47,341 nt of DNA from Insolitispirillum peregrinum (GCF_900156605.1 NZ_FTOA01000013.1:1-47341), one strand, 5' to 3'; shown: positions 36,034 to 43,996, counted from the first letter of the stretch. Numbers and translations: made by a program. The notes: a model not told the origin generated them from the letters alone.

Positions 36034-36798
36034 ATGCCGATGAGAGCAGCCCACGCCTACCGGGTTCTGTCCCCGGTCGCATCCGAAGACCCGGCCCTGA
36101 CCCCGGAGGGCTGCCGCCGCGCCGCCCGCTGTCGGGCCTGCACCGTTCGCCAGAACGCCCTGTTCGTCAACCTGACCTACGACGAACTGGATGCCATCGC
36201 CTGGAAAGTCCCCGAAGAAACCATCCCCGCCGGAGAAACCCTCTATCGCAGCGGCGACCAGCCGGGGACGATTTTCATTCTGCGCTCGGGCCTGATCAAG
36301 CTGGAGACCTATCTCAGCGATGGCTCGTACCGCATCGTCCGACTGGCCCGCCGGTCGGATTTGCTGGGGCTGGAGCGTCTGCTCGACAGCCCGTGCGACC
36401 ATACCGCCATTGCGCTGGCCGACACCGAGGTTTGCAAGGTTCCCCTCGAGGTGGTGCGGCAGGTGATGGCGCATCAGCCGTGGCTGTCCACCCAGATGAT
36501 TCGCCACTGGCATCAGGCGCTGCAACAGGCCGATGGCTGGCTGGCGCAGTATTCGCTGGGGGCCGGACGCCAGCGGGTGGCCCGTTTTCTGGTCGATCTG
36601 CACGACCTGAGCGGGGACGATCAAGGCCGGATCACCATCCCGTCCCGCGACGATGTCGGCGCCATTCTGGGCATCACCAAGGAAACCGCCAGCCGCCTGA
36701 TCGCCGATTTCCACCGCACCGGCCTGCTGACCAAAATCGACCAGCAGCGGGCGACCATTCAGCGTGCTCCGCTGGCCGGGATCGCAGAGGGCGAATAG
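36034..36798 (+). CDS. CRP/FNR-family transcriptional regulator
   Basis: 254-residue regulator with a cNMP-binding-like barrel (~45-160) and a winged HTH (~170-240) whose recognition helix has the FNR-type E-x-x-S-R (KETASRLI), suggesting TTGAT-N4-ATCAA half-sites. Cysteines are C27, C33, C36, C121 and C134. C33-x2-C36 and C134 (TEVCKVP) align with iron-sulfur ligands of FNR, but the remaining N-terminal cysteine normally found after CxxC is replaced (F44), while C27 lies before it. Whether it holds an oxygen-sensitive cluster is uncertain. GGAGG is 3 bases before ATG 36034 and 9 before the in-frame ATG 36040, which is equally possible as start. Confidence 0.88.
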   Translation: MPMRAAHAYRVLSPVASEDPALTPEGCRRAARCRACTVRQNALFVNLTYDELDAIAWKVPEETIPAGETLYRSGDQPGTIFILRSGLIKLETYLSDGSYRIVRLARRSDLLGLERLLDSPCDHTAIALADTEVCKVPLEVVRQVMAHQPWLSTQMIRHWHQALQQADGWLAQYSLGAGRQRVARFLVDLHDLSGDDQGRITIPSRDDVGAILGITKETASRLIADFHRTGLLTKIDQQRATIQRAPLAGIAEGE

Positions 36799-36817
36799 CA
36801 AGTCCCGGACAATGACG

Positions 36818-36926
36818 GTCTGGAGCATTGTGCGAAAAGTGGAAACCGGTTTTCGCAAAAACAATGCGGCAATACAAAAGGTCAGACCAGCGTGCCTGCG
36901 TCATATTTAACGCACGCTGGTCTGAC
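36818..36926. repeat. Dispersed palindromic intergenic repeat, copy 5
   Basis: Uninterrupted copy in the same orientation as copy 1: hairpin with GCATTGT..ACAATGC and TGCGAAAA..TTTTCGCA arms (36825-36867), a linker, then a perfect 15-bp hairpin GTCAGACCAGCGTGC (36881-36895) with GCACGCTGGTCTGAC (36912-36926). It lies between the 3' ends of the convergent FNR-type and fmt genes. Confidence 0.85.
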
Positions 36927-36941
36927 GCGACCCTTGCCGCG

Positions 36942-37865
36942 TTACGCCAGAACCGTTCCGGCAGGCAGCGACCAGCCGCGCAGCAAGGCTTCGGCCTCCA
37001 GCGGGGCCTTGCCCGACCGTTGCAGGCGCAGCAGGCGCACAGCCCCGCCATCACCACAGGCGATCAGCAACCGCTCGTCCACCAGCGTCCCGGCAGCAGC
37101 GGTGCTGTGCCCGGCGACCTGTTCGGCCAGCAGGATCTTGACCCGCTCGCCATTCACCTCGCACCACGCGCCGGGGAAGGGTGACAGGCCGTTGATGTGG
37201 CGGGCAACGTCACTGGCCGGGCGCGACCAGTCAATATGGGCTTCGGCCTTGTCGATCTTGGCGGCGTAGGTCACCCCCTCAGCCGGTTGCGGGGTGGCGG
37301 TCAGCCGTCCGGCGGCCAGACCGTCCAGGGCCTCGACCACCATCCGCGCCCCCATTTCGGCCAGCTGGTCGTGCAGGCTGGCAGCGGTGGTGGTGGGGGT
37401 GATCGGCAGGCTTTCCCGCGTCAGCATCGGACCGGTATCCAGCCCGGCTTCCATCTGCATGATGGTAATGCCGCTTTCGGCATCCCCGGCCATGATCGCC
37501 CGCTGGATCGGGGCCGCCCCGCGCCAGCGCGGCAGCAACGACCCGTGAATGTTGATGCAGCCCAGACGCGGTGCATCCAGAATCGCCTGTGGCAGAATCA
37601 AGCCATAGGCCGCCACCACCGCAATATCGGCCTGCAAGGCGGCAAAGTCCTGTTGCGCTTCGACGGTCCGCAGACTGGTGGGGGTGCGGACCTCCAGCCC
37701 CAGCGCTTCGGCGCGGGCCTGCACCGGCGACGGGCGCTCTTTTTGTCCCCGCCCGGCCGGGCGGGGCGGCTGGCTGTACACCGCCACCACCTGATGCCCT
37801 GCCGATACCACCGCATCCAGCGCACAGGCGGCAAAGTCGGGTGTCCCCATGAAAACAACGCGCAT
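36942..37865 (-). CDS. fmt: Methionyl-tRNA formyltransferase
   Basis: Formylates initiator Met-tRNA using 10-formyl-THF. 307 residues. The N-terminal Rossmann domain starts [16 protein letters not shown]; the catalytic and folate motif [18 protein letters not shown] is intact, and DTGPML follows. The OB-fold C-domain (~205-305) includes [14 protein letters not shown]. It follows def by 30 bases on the same strand, the classic def-fmt pair. Confidence 0.96.
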   Translation of the reverse strand: MRVVFMGTPDFAACALDAVVSAGHQVVAVYSQPPRPAGRGQKERPSPVQARAEALGLEVRTPTSLRTVEAQQDFAALQADIAVVAAYGLILPQAILDAPRLGCINIHGSLLPRWRGAAPIQRAIMAGDAESGITIMQMEAGLDTGPMLTRESLPITPTTTAASLHDQLAEMGARMVVEALDGLAAGRLTATPQPAEGVTYAAKIDKAEAHIDWSRPASDVARHINGLSPFPGAWCEVNGERVKILLAEQVAGHSTAAAGTLVDERLLIACGDGGAVRLLRLQRSGKAPLEAEALLRGWSLPAGTVLA

Positions 37866-37895
37866 CAGTCTGCCCCCTTCCCTGACGGTCGTCCC

Positions 37896-38441
37896 TTACG
37901 CCGAACGCGGCTTGGGGGCTTTTTCTTCGTAGTCCCCGTTCTTTTTGCCCTTGGTCAGCTTGCGCAGGATCATGTTGCGCTTCAGCGACGACAGGTGATC
38001 AACGAACAGCGTGCCGTTCAGGTGATCAATCTCGTGCTGCAGCACCACCGCCAGCAAACCATCGGCGTCGAGTTCCTTGCTGGTGCCGGTTTCGTCCAGA
38101 TAGCGCACCCGCACCCGCGCCGGACGCACCACGTCATCGTAATGGTCCGGCACCGACAGGCAGCCTTCTTCATAGCTGCTGAGGTCATCGGATGCCCAGA
38201 TGACCTCCGGGTTGACCAGCTTGAGCGGAGCCGGCGGCTCGTTGCGATCTGCCGCATCCACCACAATCACGCGCCGGGTAACCCCAATCTGCGGTGCCGC
38301 CAGACCAACGCCCGGGGCGGCATACATGGTTTCCAGCATGTCGTCGAGCAGGGTCCGCACCTCGGCATCGACGGTTTCAACGGGGGTTGCCTTGACCTTC
38401 AGGCGCGGGTCGGGAGCAACGATGATCGGCAACAGGGCCAT
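37896..38441 (-). CDS. def: Peptide deformylase
   Basis: Removes the formyl group from nascent proteins. 181 residues with all three motifs: GVGLAAPQIG (45-53), EGCLS (92-96, metal ligand C94) and HEIDH (136-140, ligands H136 and H140, catalytic E137). The C-terminal KKNGDYEEKAPK extension is basic/acidic. ATG 38441 has AAGG 8 bases upstream. A good promoter lies just before it. Confidence 0.96.
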   Translation of the reverse strand: MALLPIIVAPDPRLKVKATPVETVDAEVRTLLDDMLETMYAAPGVGLAAPQIGVTRRVIVVDAADRNEPPAPLKLVNPEVIWASDDLSSYEEGCLSVPDHYDDVVRPARVRVRYLDETGTSKELDADGLLAVVLQHEIDHLNGTLFVDHLSSLKRNMILRKLTKGKKNGDYEEKAPKPRSA

Positions 38442-38480
38442 CGGAGGAACCTTTATCGAAAAATAGAAGACTGTTTTGCT

Positions 38481-38509
38481 GAGATAAGCGGATCACCAGC
38501 AAAGGTCAA
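38481..38509 (-). promoter_or_regulatory. Putative def-fmt promoter
   Basis: On the minus strand TTGACC (38509-38504), a 17-base spacer and TATCTC (38486-38481), about 40 bases before the def start. The -35 box overlaps the stop codon of rsmD, so def-fmt can be transcribed separately from rluB-rsmD. Confidence 0.6.
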
Positions 38510-39081
38510 GCAACCGGTGGCACCGCATGGAACGACAGGAAGGTCACCTTGGCCTTGCCATAGCGGCGTTCGTCCAGCACCTCAAAACCGGCAGGCGGTT
38601 CAAGGTCGGTGGCAAAGTGCTGTTCACACACCACCACCGCCCCATCGGCCAGCCAGCCCCGCCGGGCCAGCGCGTCCAGCGTCGGAACCAGCACCCCGGC
38701 CTCGTAAGGCGGATCAAGGAACACCAGCTCGCCCGCCGAGCCCCTGCCCGCCAGCGGTGGCGTGGTGGCATCGCCAAACACCAGCGTCGTCCGTCGTTCG
38801 ACCTTCAGCGCCGCAATGTTGGCCTTCAGGGCCGCCACCGCCGGGCCGCCACGCTCGAAAAACACCACATGGGCGGCTCCGCGCGACAGGGCTTCCAGTC
38901 CCAGCGCCCCGGTTCCGGCGAACACGTCCAGCACCCGCACACCATCAAGGCTGCCAAAGTGGTTGTGCATCAGCACATTAAACACGCTCTCGCGCGCCCG
39001 GTCCGAGGTAGGGCGCACGCTGTCACGGCCTTCGGGGGCCACCAGCGGCTTGCCCCGAAAGTCTCCGCCAACAATCCGCAT
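38506..39081 (-). CDS. rsmD: 16S rRNA (guanine(966)-N2)-methyltransferase RsmD
   Basis: SAM-dependent rRNA methyltransferase. 191 residues with MRIVGGDFRGKPL, VRPTSDRARESVFN, the SAM motif VLDVFAGTGALGLEALSRGA and the catalytic LDPPYEAG. ATG 39081 has GGGAGA upstream and begins two bases after the rluB stop, so the two are co-translated. Together with rluB it suggests an rRNA-modification operon. Confidence 0.95.
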   Translation of the reverse strand: MRIVGGDFRGKPLVAPEGRDSVRPTSDRARESVFNVLMHNHFGSLDGVRVLDVFAGTGALGLEALSRGAAHVVFFERGGPAVAALKANIAALKVERRTTLVFGDATTPPLAGRGSAGELVFLDPPYEAGVLVPTLDALARRGWLADGAVVVCEQHFATDLEPPAGFEVLDERRYGKAKVTFLSFHAVPPVA

Positions 39082-39083
39082 GA

Positions 39084-40805
39084 TCAACGATCTCCCTTAC
39101 GCGGGCCACGGGGGCCAGAACCACCGGCCGGACGCGACCCGGACGGCCGCGATCCCGAGGGACGACCTCCCTGCGGACGGTTGCCGTCGCGACGGTCACC
39201 GTGTGGACGACCGGCACCATAGGGGCGATCCCCCCGCGGACGGTCACCCTCCTGACGGTCACCCTGCGGGCGACCAGCACCATAGGGACGATCCCCCCGC
39301 GGGCGGTCCCCATCACGGCGCTCACCCTGCGGACGACCGGCACCATGGGGACGATCTCCCCGCGGACGATCCCCTTCCTGACGGTCACCCTGCGGGCGAC
39401 CAGCACCATAGGGACGATCACCCCGCGGGCGGTCCCCATCACGGCGCTCACCCTGCGGACGACCGGCACCATGGGGACGATCTCCCCGCGGACGATCCCC
39501 TTCCTGACGGTCACCCTGCGGGCGACCAGCACCATAGGGACGATCACCCCGCGGGCGGTCCCCATCACGGCCTTCACCCTGCGGACGACCGGCACCATGG
39601 GGACGATCTCCCCGCGGACGATCCCCTTCCTGACGGTCACCCTGCGGGCGACCAGCACCATAGGGACGATCACCCCGCGGGCGGTCTCCGTCCCGGCGGT
39701 CACCCTGTGGGCGACCCGCGCCATAGGGACGATCCCCCCGCGGACGATCACCCTCCTGACGGTCACCTTGCGGACGACCGGCACCATAGGGACGGTCTCC
39801 CCGCGGACGGTCTCCGTCCCGGCGGTCCCCTTGCGGGCGACCCGCGCCATAGGGGCGATCACCCTGCGGACGATCACCATCACGACGGTTGCCCTGCAGG
39901 CGATTGGCACCCTGCGGCCCCTGCGGCTCGTCATCCTGCCGCTGGAATTTCTTGTAGCCCGGACGCACCGGCTTCGGCTTGGCCTTGGCCCACTTCGAGC
40001 TGTCGATCTTGTCCATTCGCAGGGCGGGCGGAACGGCCTCGCCCATACCGGCCAGCGCTTCGCGCAGCACCTTGAACGGGACTTCCTCGACCTGGCCTTT
40101 TTGCAGACGGCCAATGACAAACGGACCATAGGCAACGCGAATCAGACGGTTCACCGTATAGCCCAGATGTTCCATCACCCGGCGGATTTCGCGGTTCTTG
40201 CCTTCGTGTAGTGTCACCTGCAGCCAGGCATTCATCCCTTGCTGCCGTTCAAAGGTCACCTGAATCGGGCCGTACTGAATCCCGTCCACCTCGACGCCAT
40301 CGGCCAGCGTCGCCAGCTTGTCCATGTCCACCCGGCCATGCATGCGCACCCGGTAGCGACGCGGCCAACCGGTTGACGGGTGTTCGAGCATCCCGGCCAG
40401 CGAGCCGTCGTTGGTCAGCAACAACAGGCCTTCGGAATTGAGGTCAAGACGCCCGACGCTGACCACATGCGGCAGGTCACGCGGCAGAACGGCAAACACC
40501 GTCGTCCGGCCCTGCGGGTCCTTGTGGGTGGTCACCAGACCGGCGGGCTTGTGATAGCGCCAGACGCGGGTTTCCTGCGCCGCCCGCAACGCCTCGCCAT
40601 CCACCGCCACCACGTCGGACGGCAGCACGTTGACTGCCGGCGAAACCAGCACCCGGCCATTGACCGACACCCGCCGGTCGGCAATCATTTTTTCCGCATC
40701 GCGCCGCGATCCAAGCCCGGCGCGGGCCAGCACTTTGGCGATTCGCTCCCCCGTTGCGTCGGTCACGGTTTCGTCGTCGTCAAGATGCTCGGTTTCGTCG
40801 TTCAT
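39084..40805 (-). CDS. rluB: 23S rRNA pseudouridine synthase RluB-like with long GDRP repeat tail
   Basis: Residues ~20-65 are an S4 RNA-binding domain (RIAKVLARAGLGSRRDAEKMI) and ~80-250 a RsuA/RluB-type catalytic domain with the catalytic aspartate in VGRLDLNSEGLLLLT (D121) and HEGKNREIRRVMEHLG. The expected product is pseudouridine near position 2605 of 23S rRNA (family inference). The last ~290 residues are low complexity: a basic linker, eleven tandem 21-residue units (~315-545) and a Gly/Ser/Pro/Arg end. This roughly doubles the normal size. Its ATG overlaps the stop of the upstream hydrolase gene by four bases. Confidence 0.92.
   Translation of the reverse strand: MNDETEHLDDDETVTDATGERIAKVLARAGLGSRRDAEKMIADRRVSVNGRVLVSPAVNVLPSDVVAVDGEALRAAQETRVWRYHKPAGLVTTHKDPQGRTTVFAVLPRDLPHVVSVGRLDLNSEGLLLLTNDGSLAGMLEHPSTGWPRRYRVRMHGRVDMDKLATLADGVEVDGIQYGPIQVTFERQQGMNAWLQVTLHEGKNREIRRVMEHLGYTVNRLIRVAYGPFVIGRLQKGQVEEVPFKVLREALAGMGEAVPPALRMDKIDSSKWAKAKPKPVRPGYKKFQRQDDEPQGPQGANRLQGNRRDGDRPQGDRPYGAGRPQGDRRDGDRPRGDRPYGAGRPQGDRQEGDRPRGDRPYGAGRPQGDRRDGDRPRGDRPYGAGRPQGDRQEGDRPRGDRPHGAGRPQGEGRDGDRPRGDRPYGAGRPQGDRQEGDRPRGDRPHGAGRPQGERRDGDRPRGDRPYGAGRPQGDRQEGDRPRGDRPHGAGRPQGERRDGDRPRGDRPYGAGRPQGDRQEGDRPRGDRPYGAGRPHGDRRDGNRPQGGRPSGSRPSGSRPAGGSGPRGPRKGDR
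39171..39863 (-). repeat. 63-bp tandem repeat array in rluB (11 units)
   Basis: Eleven in-frame 63-base units encoding GDRP(Y/H)GAGRPQG(D/E)R(R/Q)(D/E)GDRPR. Units alternate between two types (PYG..QEGD and PHG..ERRDGD), giving a 126-base higher-order period in the middle of the array. The high DNA identity suggests recent expansion or gene conversion. Unit number probably varies between strains. Confidence 0.93.
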
Positions 40806-41518
40806 TTGGCCCCACAGGCTTGTAAAAAGGCGTCAAAGATTTTGGTATCAGCGGCGCTGATATGGTACTCCGGGTGCCATTGCACCCCCAGACAAAAGGC
40901 CGCATCAGGCTGTTCGATCGCTTCGATCACCCCGTCAGGGGCACGGGCAGACACCAGTACCCCCGGACCGACCGCCGCCGCCGCCTGATGATGGGCGGAA
41001 TTGACCGGGAACGAGTCCTCGCCGGTGATCCGGTGCAGCAGGCTGTCGGCCAGCACCTCGACCATATGCCCCGGCTCGGTGCGCGGATTGGGCTGTTCGT
41101 GGGCCAGCGGCTGGCTGATCTCGTCGGGGATGTGCTGAATCAGCGTCCCGCCCAGAATCACGTTCAACAGTTGCTGACCGCCACAAATGCCCAGCACGGG
41201 CCGGTCCAGCTGCAACATCCGGCGGGTGATGCCGATCTCAAAGGCCGTGCGGCCTTCCTTCAGCACCACCGTTTCGTGGCGGCTGGATGCCCCGAACAGC
41301 GCCGGGTCAACATCAAACGCCCCACCGGGGACCAACAGACCATCCAGACCGGCAACGTAATCGTCGATCAGCTCGGGATGGTGCGGCAGCAGCACAGGCA
41401 GTCCGCCTGCCGCCACCACCGACTCGATATAGTTTTTCCGCAGGGCGTACCAGGGAAATTTGGAATAGCCACCCCCCTCTTCACTGTCGAGGGGAATACC
41501 GATAACTGGTCGTTTCAT
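40802..41518 (-). CDS. Peptidase C26 / gamma-glutamyl-gamma-aminobutyrate hydrolase-like protein
   Basis: 238-residue class I glutamine amidotransferase fold. The nucleophile elbow is GICGGQQ (C112) and the histidine/glutamate pair is in GVQWHPEY, so the triad is complete. The pattern PVIGIPLDSEE... GLLVPGGAFDVDP resembles PuuD-type hydrolases that cleave gamma-glutamyl amides; the real substrate is unknown. ATG 41518 is chosen since MKRPVIGIP is the family start. Its stop overlaps the rluB start (ATGA), making it the first gene of a hydrolase-rluB-rsmD operon. Confidence 0.87.
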   Translation of the reverse strand: MKRPVIGIPLDSEEGGGYSKFPWYALRKNYIESVVAAGGLPVLLPHHPELIDDYVAGLDGLLVPGGAFDVDPALFGASSRHETVVLKEGRTAFEIGITRRMLQLDRPVLGICGGQQLLNVILGGTLIQHIPDEISQPLAHEQPNPRTEPGHMVEVLADSLLHRITGEDSFPVNSAHHQAAAAVGPGVLVSARAPDGVIEAIEQPDAAFCLGVQWHPEYHISAADTKIFDAFLQACGAK

Positions 41519-41700
41519 GATGCCTGTCGTCTGTTCAGCAGGTGGAACCATGGCAACGGTCCCTGAGCCCGGCGAAAAAGTGCCCCAAGATGGACGCAGC
41601 CCGAGATTAGCACAAGAGCAGAGTCATGCGGCAGCATCCGTTCGCAAGCCACAGGCAGCCAGAGTATAACACGAGTCTCTGTTCCAGACAGGATATCCCG

Positions 41701-42222
41701 ATGCCTCCCTCCGCTCAGCCGCCCTCCCTGCTGGTTCCTGCCTTTCCCGCCATGGCGCTGGCCCTGCAGGAAGCGCAGGCCGCCGCCACACGCGGCGAAG
41801 TCCCGGTCGGGGCAGTGGTGGTGCGCGCACAGGATGGCGAGGTGCTGGCCGCCAGTGGCAACCGGGTCGAAGAACTGGGCGACCCCACCGCCCATGCCGA
41901 ACTGCTGGCCCTGCGCACCGCCGCCGCCCGCACCGGACAGAGCCGACTCGGGGACTGTGATCTGTATGTCACCCTCGAACCCTGCGCCCTGTGTGCCACC
42001 GCCATCAGCTTTTTCCGCATTCGGCGGCTGTATTTTGGCGCCTATGACCCCAAAGGCGGCGGCGTTGACCATGGGCCGCGTCTGTATCACCAGCCGACCA
42101 TCCACCACCAACCCGATGTTTATGGCGGGATTGCGGAAACGCAATGCAGGGATTTGCTGAAAGCGTTCTTTAGAGAAATACGATATAAAGATTCCACCCC
42201 TTCCCCCTCCGGGACCGGCTGA
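41701..42222 (+). CDS. tadA: tRNA-specific adenosine deaminase TadA
   Basis: Converts A34 to inosine in tRNA-Arg(ACG). 173 residues. Zinc-site motifs are HAE (65-67, in PTAHAELLAL) and PCALC (94-98), with the proton-shuttling glutamate E67. The stretch FRIRRLYFGAYDPKGGGVDHG matches alphaproteobacterial TadA. AGGA lies 7 bases before ATG 41701. Both ends carry ~15 extra residues. An AhpD-like gene follows 49 bases downstream. Confidence 0.9.
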   Translation: MPPSAQPPSLLVPAFPAMALALQEAQAAATRGEVPVGAVVVRAQDGEVLAASGNRVEELGDPTAHAELLALRTAAARTGQSRLGDCDLYVTLEPCALCATAISFFRIRRLYFGAYDPKGGGVDHGPRLYHQPTIHHQPDVYGGIAETQCRDLLKAFFREIRYKDSTPSPSGTG

Positions 42223-42271
42223 CCCGACAGCGTGCAGGCCGGTCCCGCATTCGAACGAGCAGGAGACCGCC

Positions 42272-42640
42272 ATGCACAAGGACTGGATCACCATTGCCGA
42301 CACCCTCAGCGCTGGCATGAAACCGCTGCGCGGTGGCATCGGCGATACCATGCAGGCGTTCAGCGCCCTAGCCGCCGCCGCCACCAAAGGCGGTGCGCTG
42401 GATGCCAAGACCAAGGAACTGCTGGCCGTTGCCATTTCGATTGCCGCCCGCTGTGACGGCTGCATCGCCTTTCACACCAAAGCCGCCCTGCGGCTGGGCG
42501 TCACCCGCGAAGAACTGATGGAAACCGTTGGAATCGCCCTTTATATGGGGGGCGGCCCGTCGTTGATCTATGGCACTCAGTGCCTGGAAGCGTATGATCA
42601 GTGGGTCGCCGAGCAAAGCGCTGGATCAGCGGCAGAGTAA
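42272..42640 (+). CDS. Carboxymuconolactone decarboxylase/AhpD-like protein
   Basis: 122-residue all-helical protein of the CMD/AhpD superfamily. The redox motif C61-D-G-C64 followed by H68 (CDGCIAFHTKAAL) fits the AhpD-like peroxidase-reductase subgroup, not the decarboxylase. It probably acts as a thiol-dependent peroxidase or its reductant. AGGAGA lies 7 bases before ATG 42272. Confidence 0.9.
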   Translation: MHKDWITIADTLSAGMKPLRGGIGDTMQAFSALAAAATKGGALDAKTKELLAVAISIAARCDGCIAFHTKAALRLGVTREELMETVGIALYMGGGPSLIYGTQCLEAYDQWVAEQSAGSAAE

Positions 42641-42673
42641 CCACATTTCACCCACGACTCCGGGAGGGCAGGC

Positions 42674-43165
42674 ATGGCATCGGAATTTCAGGCCATTGGT
42701 CAATGGGCCACACCGCTGTTAACCGCAGCACTGCTTGCCTTTCCGCTGGCGGTCAGCCCGATGGCAACGACTCCGGCCCATGCCGCTGAAAAGGCATCCA
42801 AGCCCCGCAGCAAGGTCGAGGAAGTCCCCGGAGATTACATCCAGCTGGAAACCCTGTGGGTGCCAGTGGTCAACCGTGCGGGCAACAATGGCTATATGGG
42901 GCTGGTGGTCCGCCTGTGGCCGGGCGATACCACCCGCTATGAAGGCTGTATCGCGGCTCCCCATGCTGCCGATGCCCTGATGGTGGATTTCAACAAATCC
43001 CCCCTGCAGCCTGACGTCTATTACGACGACACAAAGCTGTTGCAGCGGGTCACCAGCGTGGTCAACCAGAAAGTCGCCGACAAGACCTATAAAAAAATCG
43101 AGGTGATCCGGGATTTCGTCTCCCCGGATGACCAGTCGGGAATGCTGACCCTGACCTGCCGGTAA
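42674..43165 (+). CDS. Hypothetical exported protein
   Basis: 163-residue protein with a clear signal peptide (hydrophobic ~12-30, cleavage near AHA-AE at ~38). The mature part begins with a basic linker, then YIQLETLWVPVVNRAGNNGYMGLVVRLWPGD and a C-terminal amphipathic segment with several lysines. The layout weakly recalls alphaproteobacterial periplasmic proteins with a FliL-like strand pattern, but I cannot assign it. Two cysteines, in EGCIAAP and at the penultimate position (CR end), could form a disulfide. GGGAGG precedes ATG 42674. Confidence 0.72.
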   Translation: MASEFQAIGQWATPLLTAALLAFPLAVSPMATTPAHAAEKASKPRSKVEEVPGDYIQLETLWVPVVNRAGNNGYMGLVVRLWPGDTTRYEGCIAAPHAADALMVDFNKSPLQPDVYYDDTKLLQRVTSVVNQKVADKTYKKIEVIRDFVSPDDQSGMLTLTCR

Positions 43166-43205
43166 GACGTGAAGAAAACGGAACGACCGTGATGGCTGAA
43201 ACACA

Positions 43206-43237
43206 AAGGGCACCCCGGCATAACCCGGGGTGCCCTT
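43206..43237. terminator. Bidirectional Rho-independent terminator
   Basis: AAAGGGCACCCCGG pairs with CCGGGGTGCCCTT around CATAAC-type loop bases, between the convergent exported-protein gene and the first small-protein gene. Confidence 0.9.
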
Positions 43238-43277
43238 CATCATCCGCAGACGACAGAGAAACGGAGAGAACAGTGTC

Positions 43278-43475
43278 TCAGGAAGTGTAGGTGACAGCCT
43301 GGCGCATCGCGCGCAGTTCGCCAAAGATGCCGGAAATGTTGATGTTGTCGAACGCCTGCACGCTGCTGCGGAAAGCCGTGGCGTGGGCACGAGCCTGACG
43401 GGCCAGAGCAACGCAGTCAGCCTGCATGGTCTGGGTACCGGAGAAGCCTTGGGCGGAGTGCTGCATCTTGGTCAT
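43278..43475 (-). CDS. Small protein, paralogue A of a tandem pair (65 aa)
   Basis: Not recognised. A 65-residue protein with a polar N-terminus and a helical core that begins CVALARQARAHATAFRSSVQ and continues to AMRQA. The core shares 22 of 40 positions with the next gene (43683-43904), including CVALAR, AHA, AFR, SV, AF and MR. ATG 43475 has a good AAGGGG 8 bases upstream; a longer frame to 43565 shows no conservation. No signal peptide or membrane helix. A terminator follows and an upstream block at 43570-43596 is shared with the paralogue. Confidence 0.78.
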   Translation of the reverse strand: MTKMQHSAQGFSGTQTMQADCVALARQARAHATAFRSSVQAFDNINISGIFGELRAMRQAVTYTS

Positions 43476-43569
43476 GGCGGTTGTCCCCTTGTGTCTGCGG
43501 TTCGTCGGGCGGTGCGCCCTTTCGATCCGTCTCTCTGAACACAGGATGACTCTTGTGCGTTGCAATCGA

Positions 43570-43596
43570 ATGTCGCTCAGATTTCAAAATGTTTCA
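43570..43596 (-). promoter_or_regulatory. Shared upstream block of the small-protein genes (copy A)
   Basis: 27 bases of which 22 match the block at 43997-44023. On the minus strand it contains TGAAAC-A-TTTTGAAAT followed by GCGACAT. It ends 95 bases before the start codon of the 65-residue protein; the other copy is 93 bases before its gene. Probably a promoter or operator common to both. Confidence 0.6.
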
Positions 43597-43602
43597 GAAC
43601 GT

Positions 43603-43634
43603 AAAAAAAGTCTTAAAAAAAGCCGGAACACGGC
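43603..43634 (-). terminator. Probable terminator of small-protein gene B
   Basis: On the minus strand GCCG-TGTTC-CGGC is followed by TTTTTTTAAG and a second T7 run. The stem is only four to five base pairs, but the T-tracts are long. Confidence 0.55.
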
Positions 43635-43682
43635 GGGGTGCCATCGGGAAGAGGATAGCCTGTTCCCCGCAAGCCCCCTCCC

Positions 43683-43904
43683 TTACGGAGCATCGCAAAC
43701 CTGACCCCGACTGATAGCACGCATGGTCTGCAGGCCCTTCATGATCTTGTCCATATCGATCTGTTCAAAGGCCCGAACGCTTTCGCGAAAGGCCCGCGCA
43801 TGAGCCAGAGCTTCCCGGGCCAGAGCAACACACGTCGCCGGGGACACATCCCCCTGGCTCTGATGGGAAGCAGAAAAATCAGTGCGGGAGGAGATGTGGG
43901 TCAT
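43683..43904 (-). CDS. Small protein, paralogue B of a tandem pair (73 aa)
   Basis: Not recognised. A 73-residue protein whose residues ~25-66 form the same helical core as the neighbouring 65-residue protein (CVALAREALAHARAFRESVR through QTMRA). The helix heptads place Ala, Leu, Phe and Val on one face, suggesting a coiled coil or dimer. It differs by an SPAT insertion before the core and a C-terminal RGQVCDAP with a second cysteine. AGAGAGAAG precedes ATG 43904. The two genes are separated by a probable terminator and have similar upstream blocks, so they look like a gene duplication including the promoter. Confidence 0.75.
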   Translation of the reverse strand: MTHISSRTDFSASHQSQGDVSPATCVALAREALAHARAFRESVRAFEQIDMDKIMKGLQTMRAISRGQVCDAP

Positions 43905-43996
43905 GATGGCTTCTCTCTAACTCGGGACATGTCCGATTGATTTCCGGCGTCCCATTTGTCGTTAAAGGAACATTAACCCACATTTTTTTCATACAC

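Noticed and set aside
39171-39863. CRISPR array
   Set aside because: Units are contiguous, in-frame coding repeats with no unique spacers.
38762-40211. Long open frames on the plus strand and in another minus frame across the rluB repeats
   Set aside because: The 63-bp GC-rich repeats contain no stop in several frames. The rluB frame has the catalytic domain, start and overlap with its neighbour, so the others are shadows.
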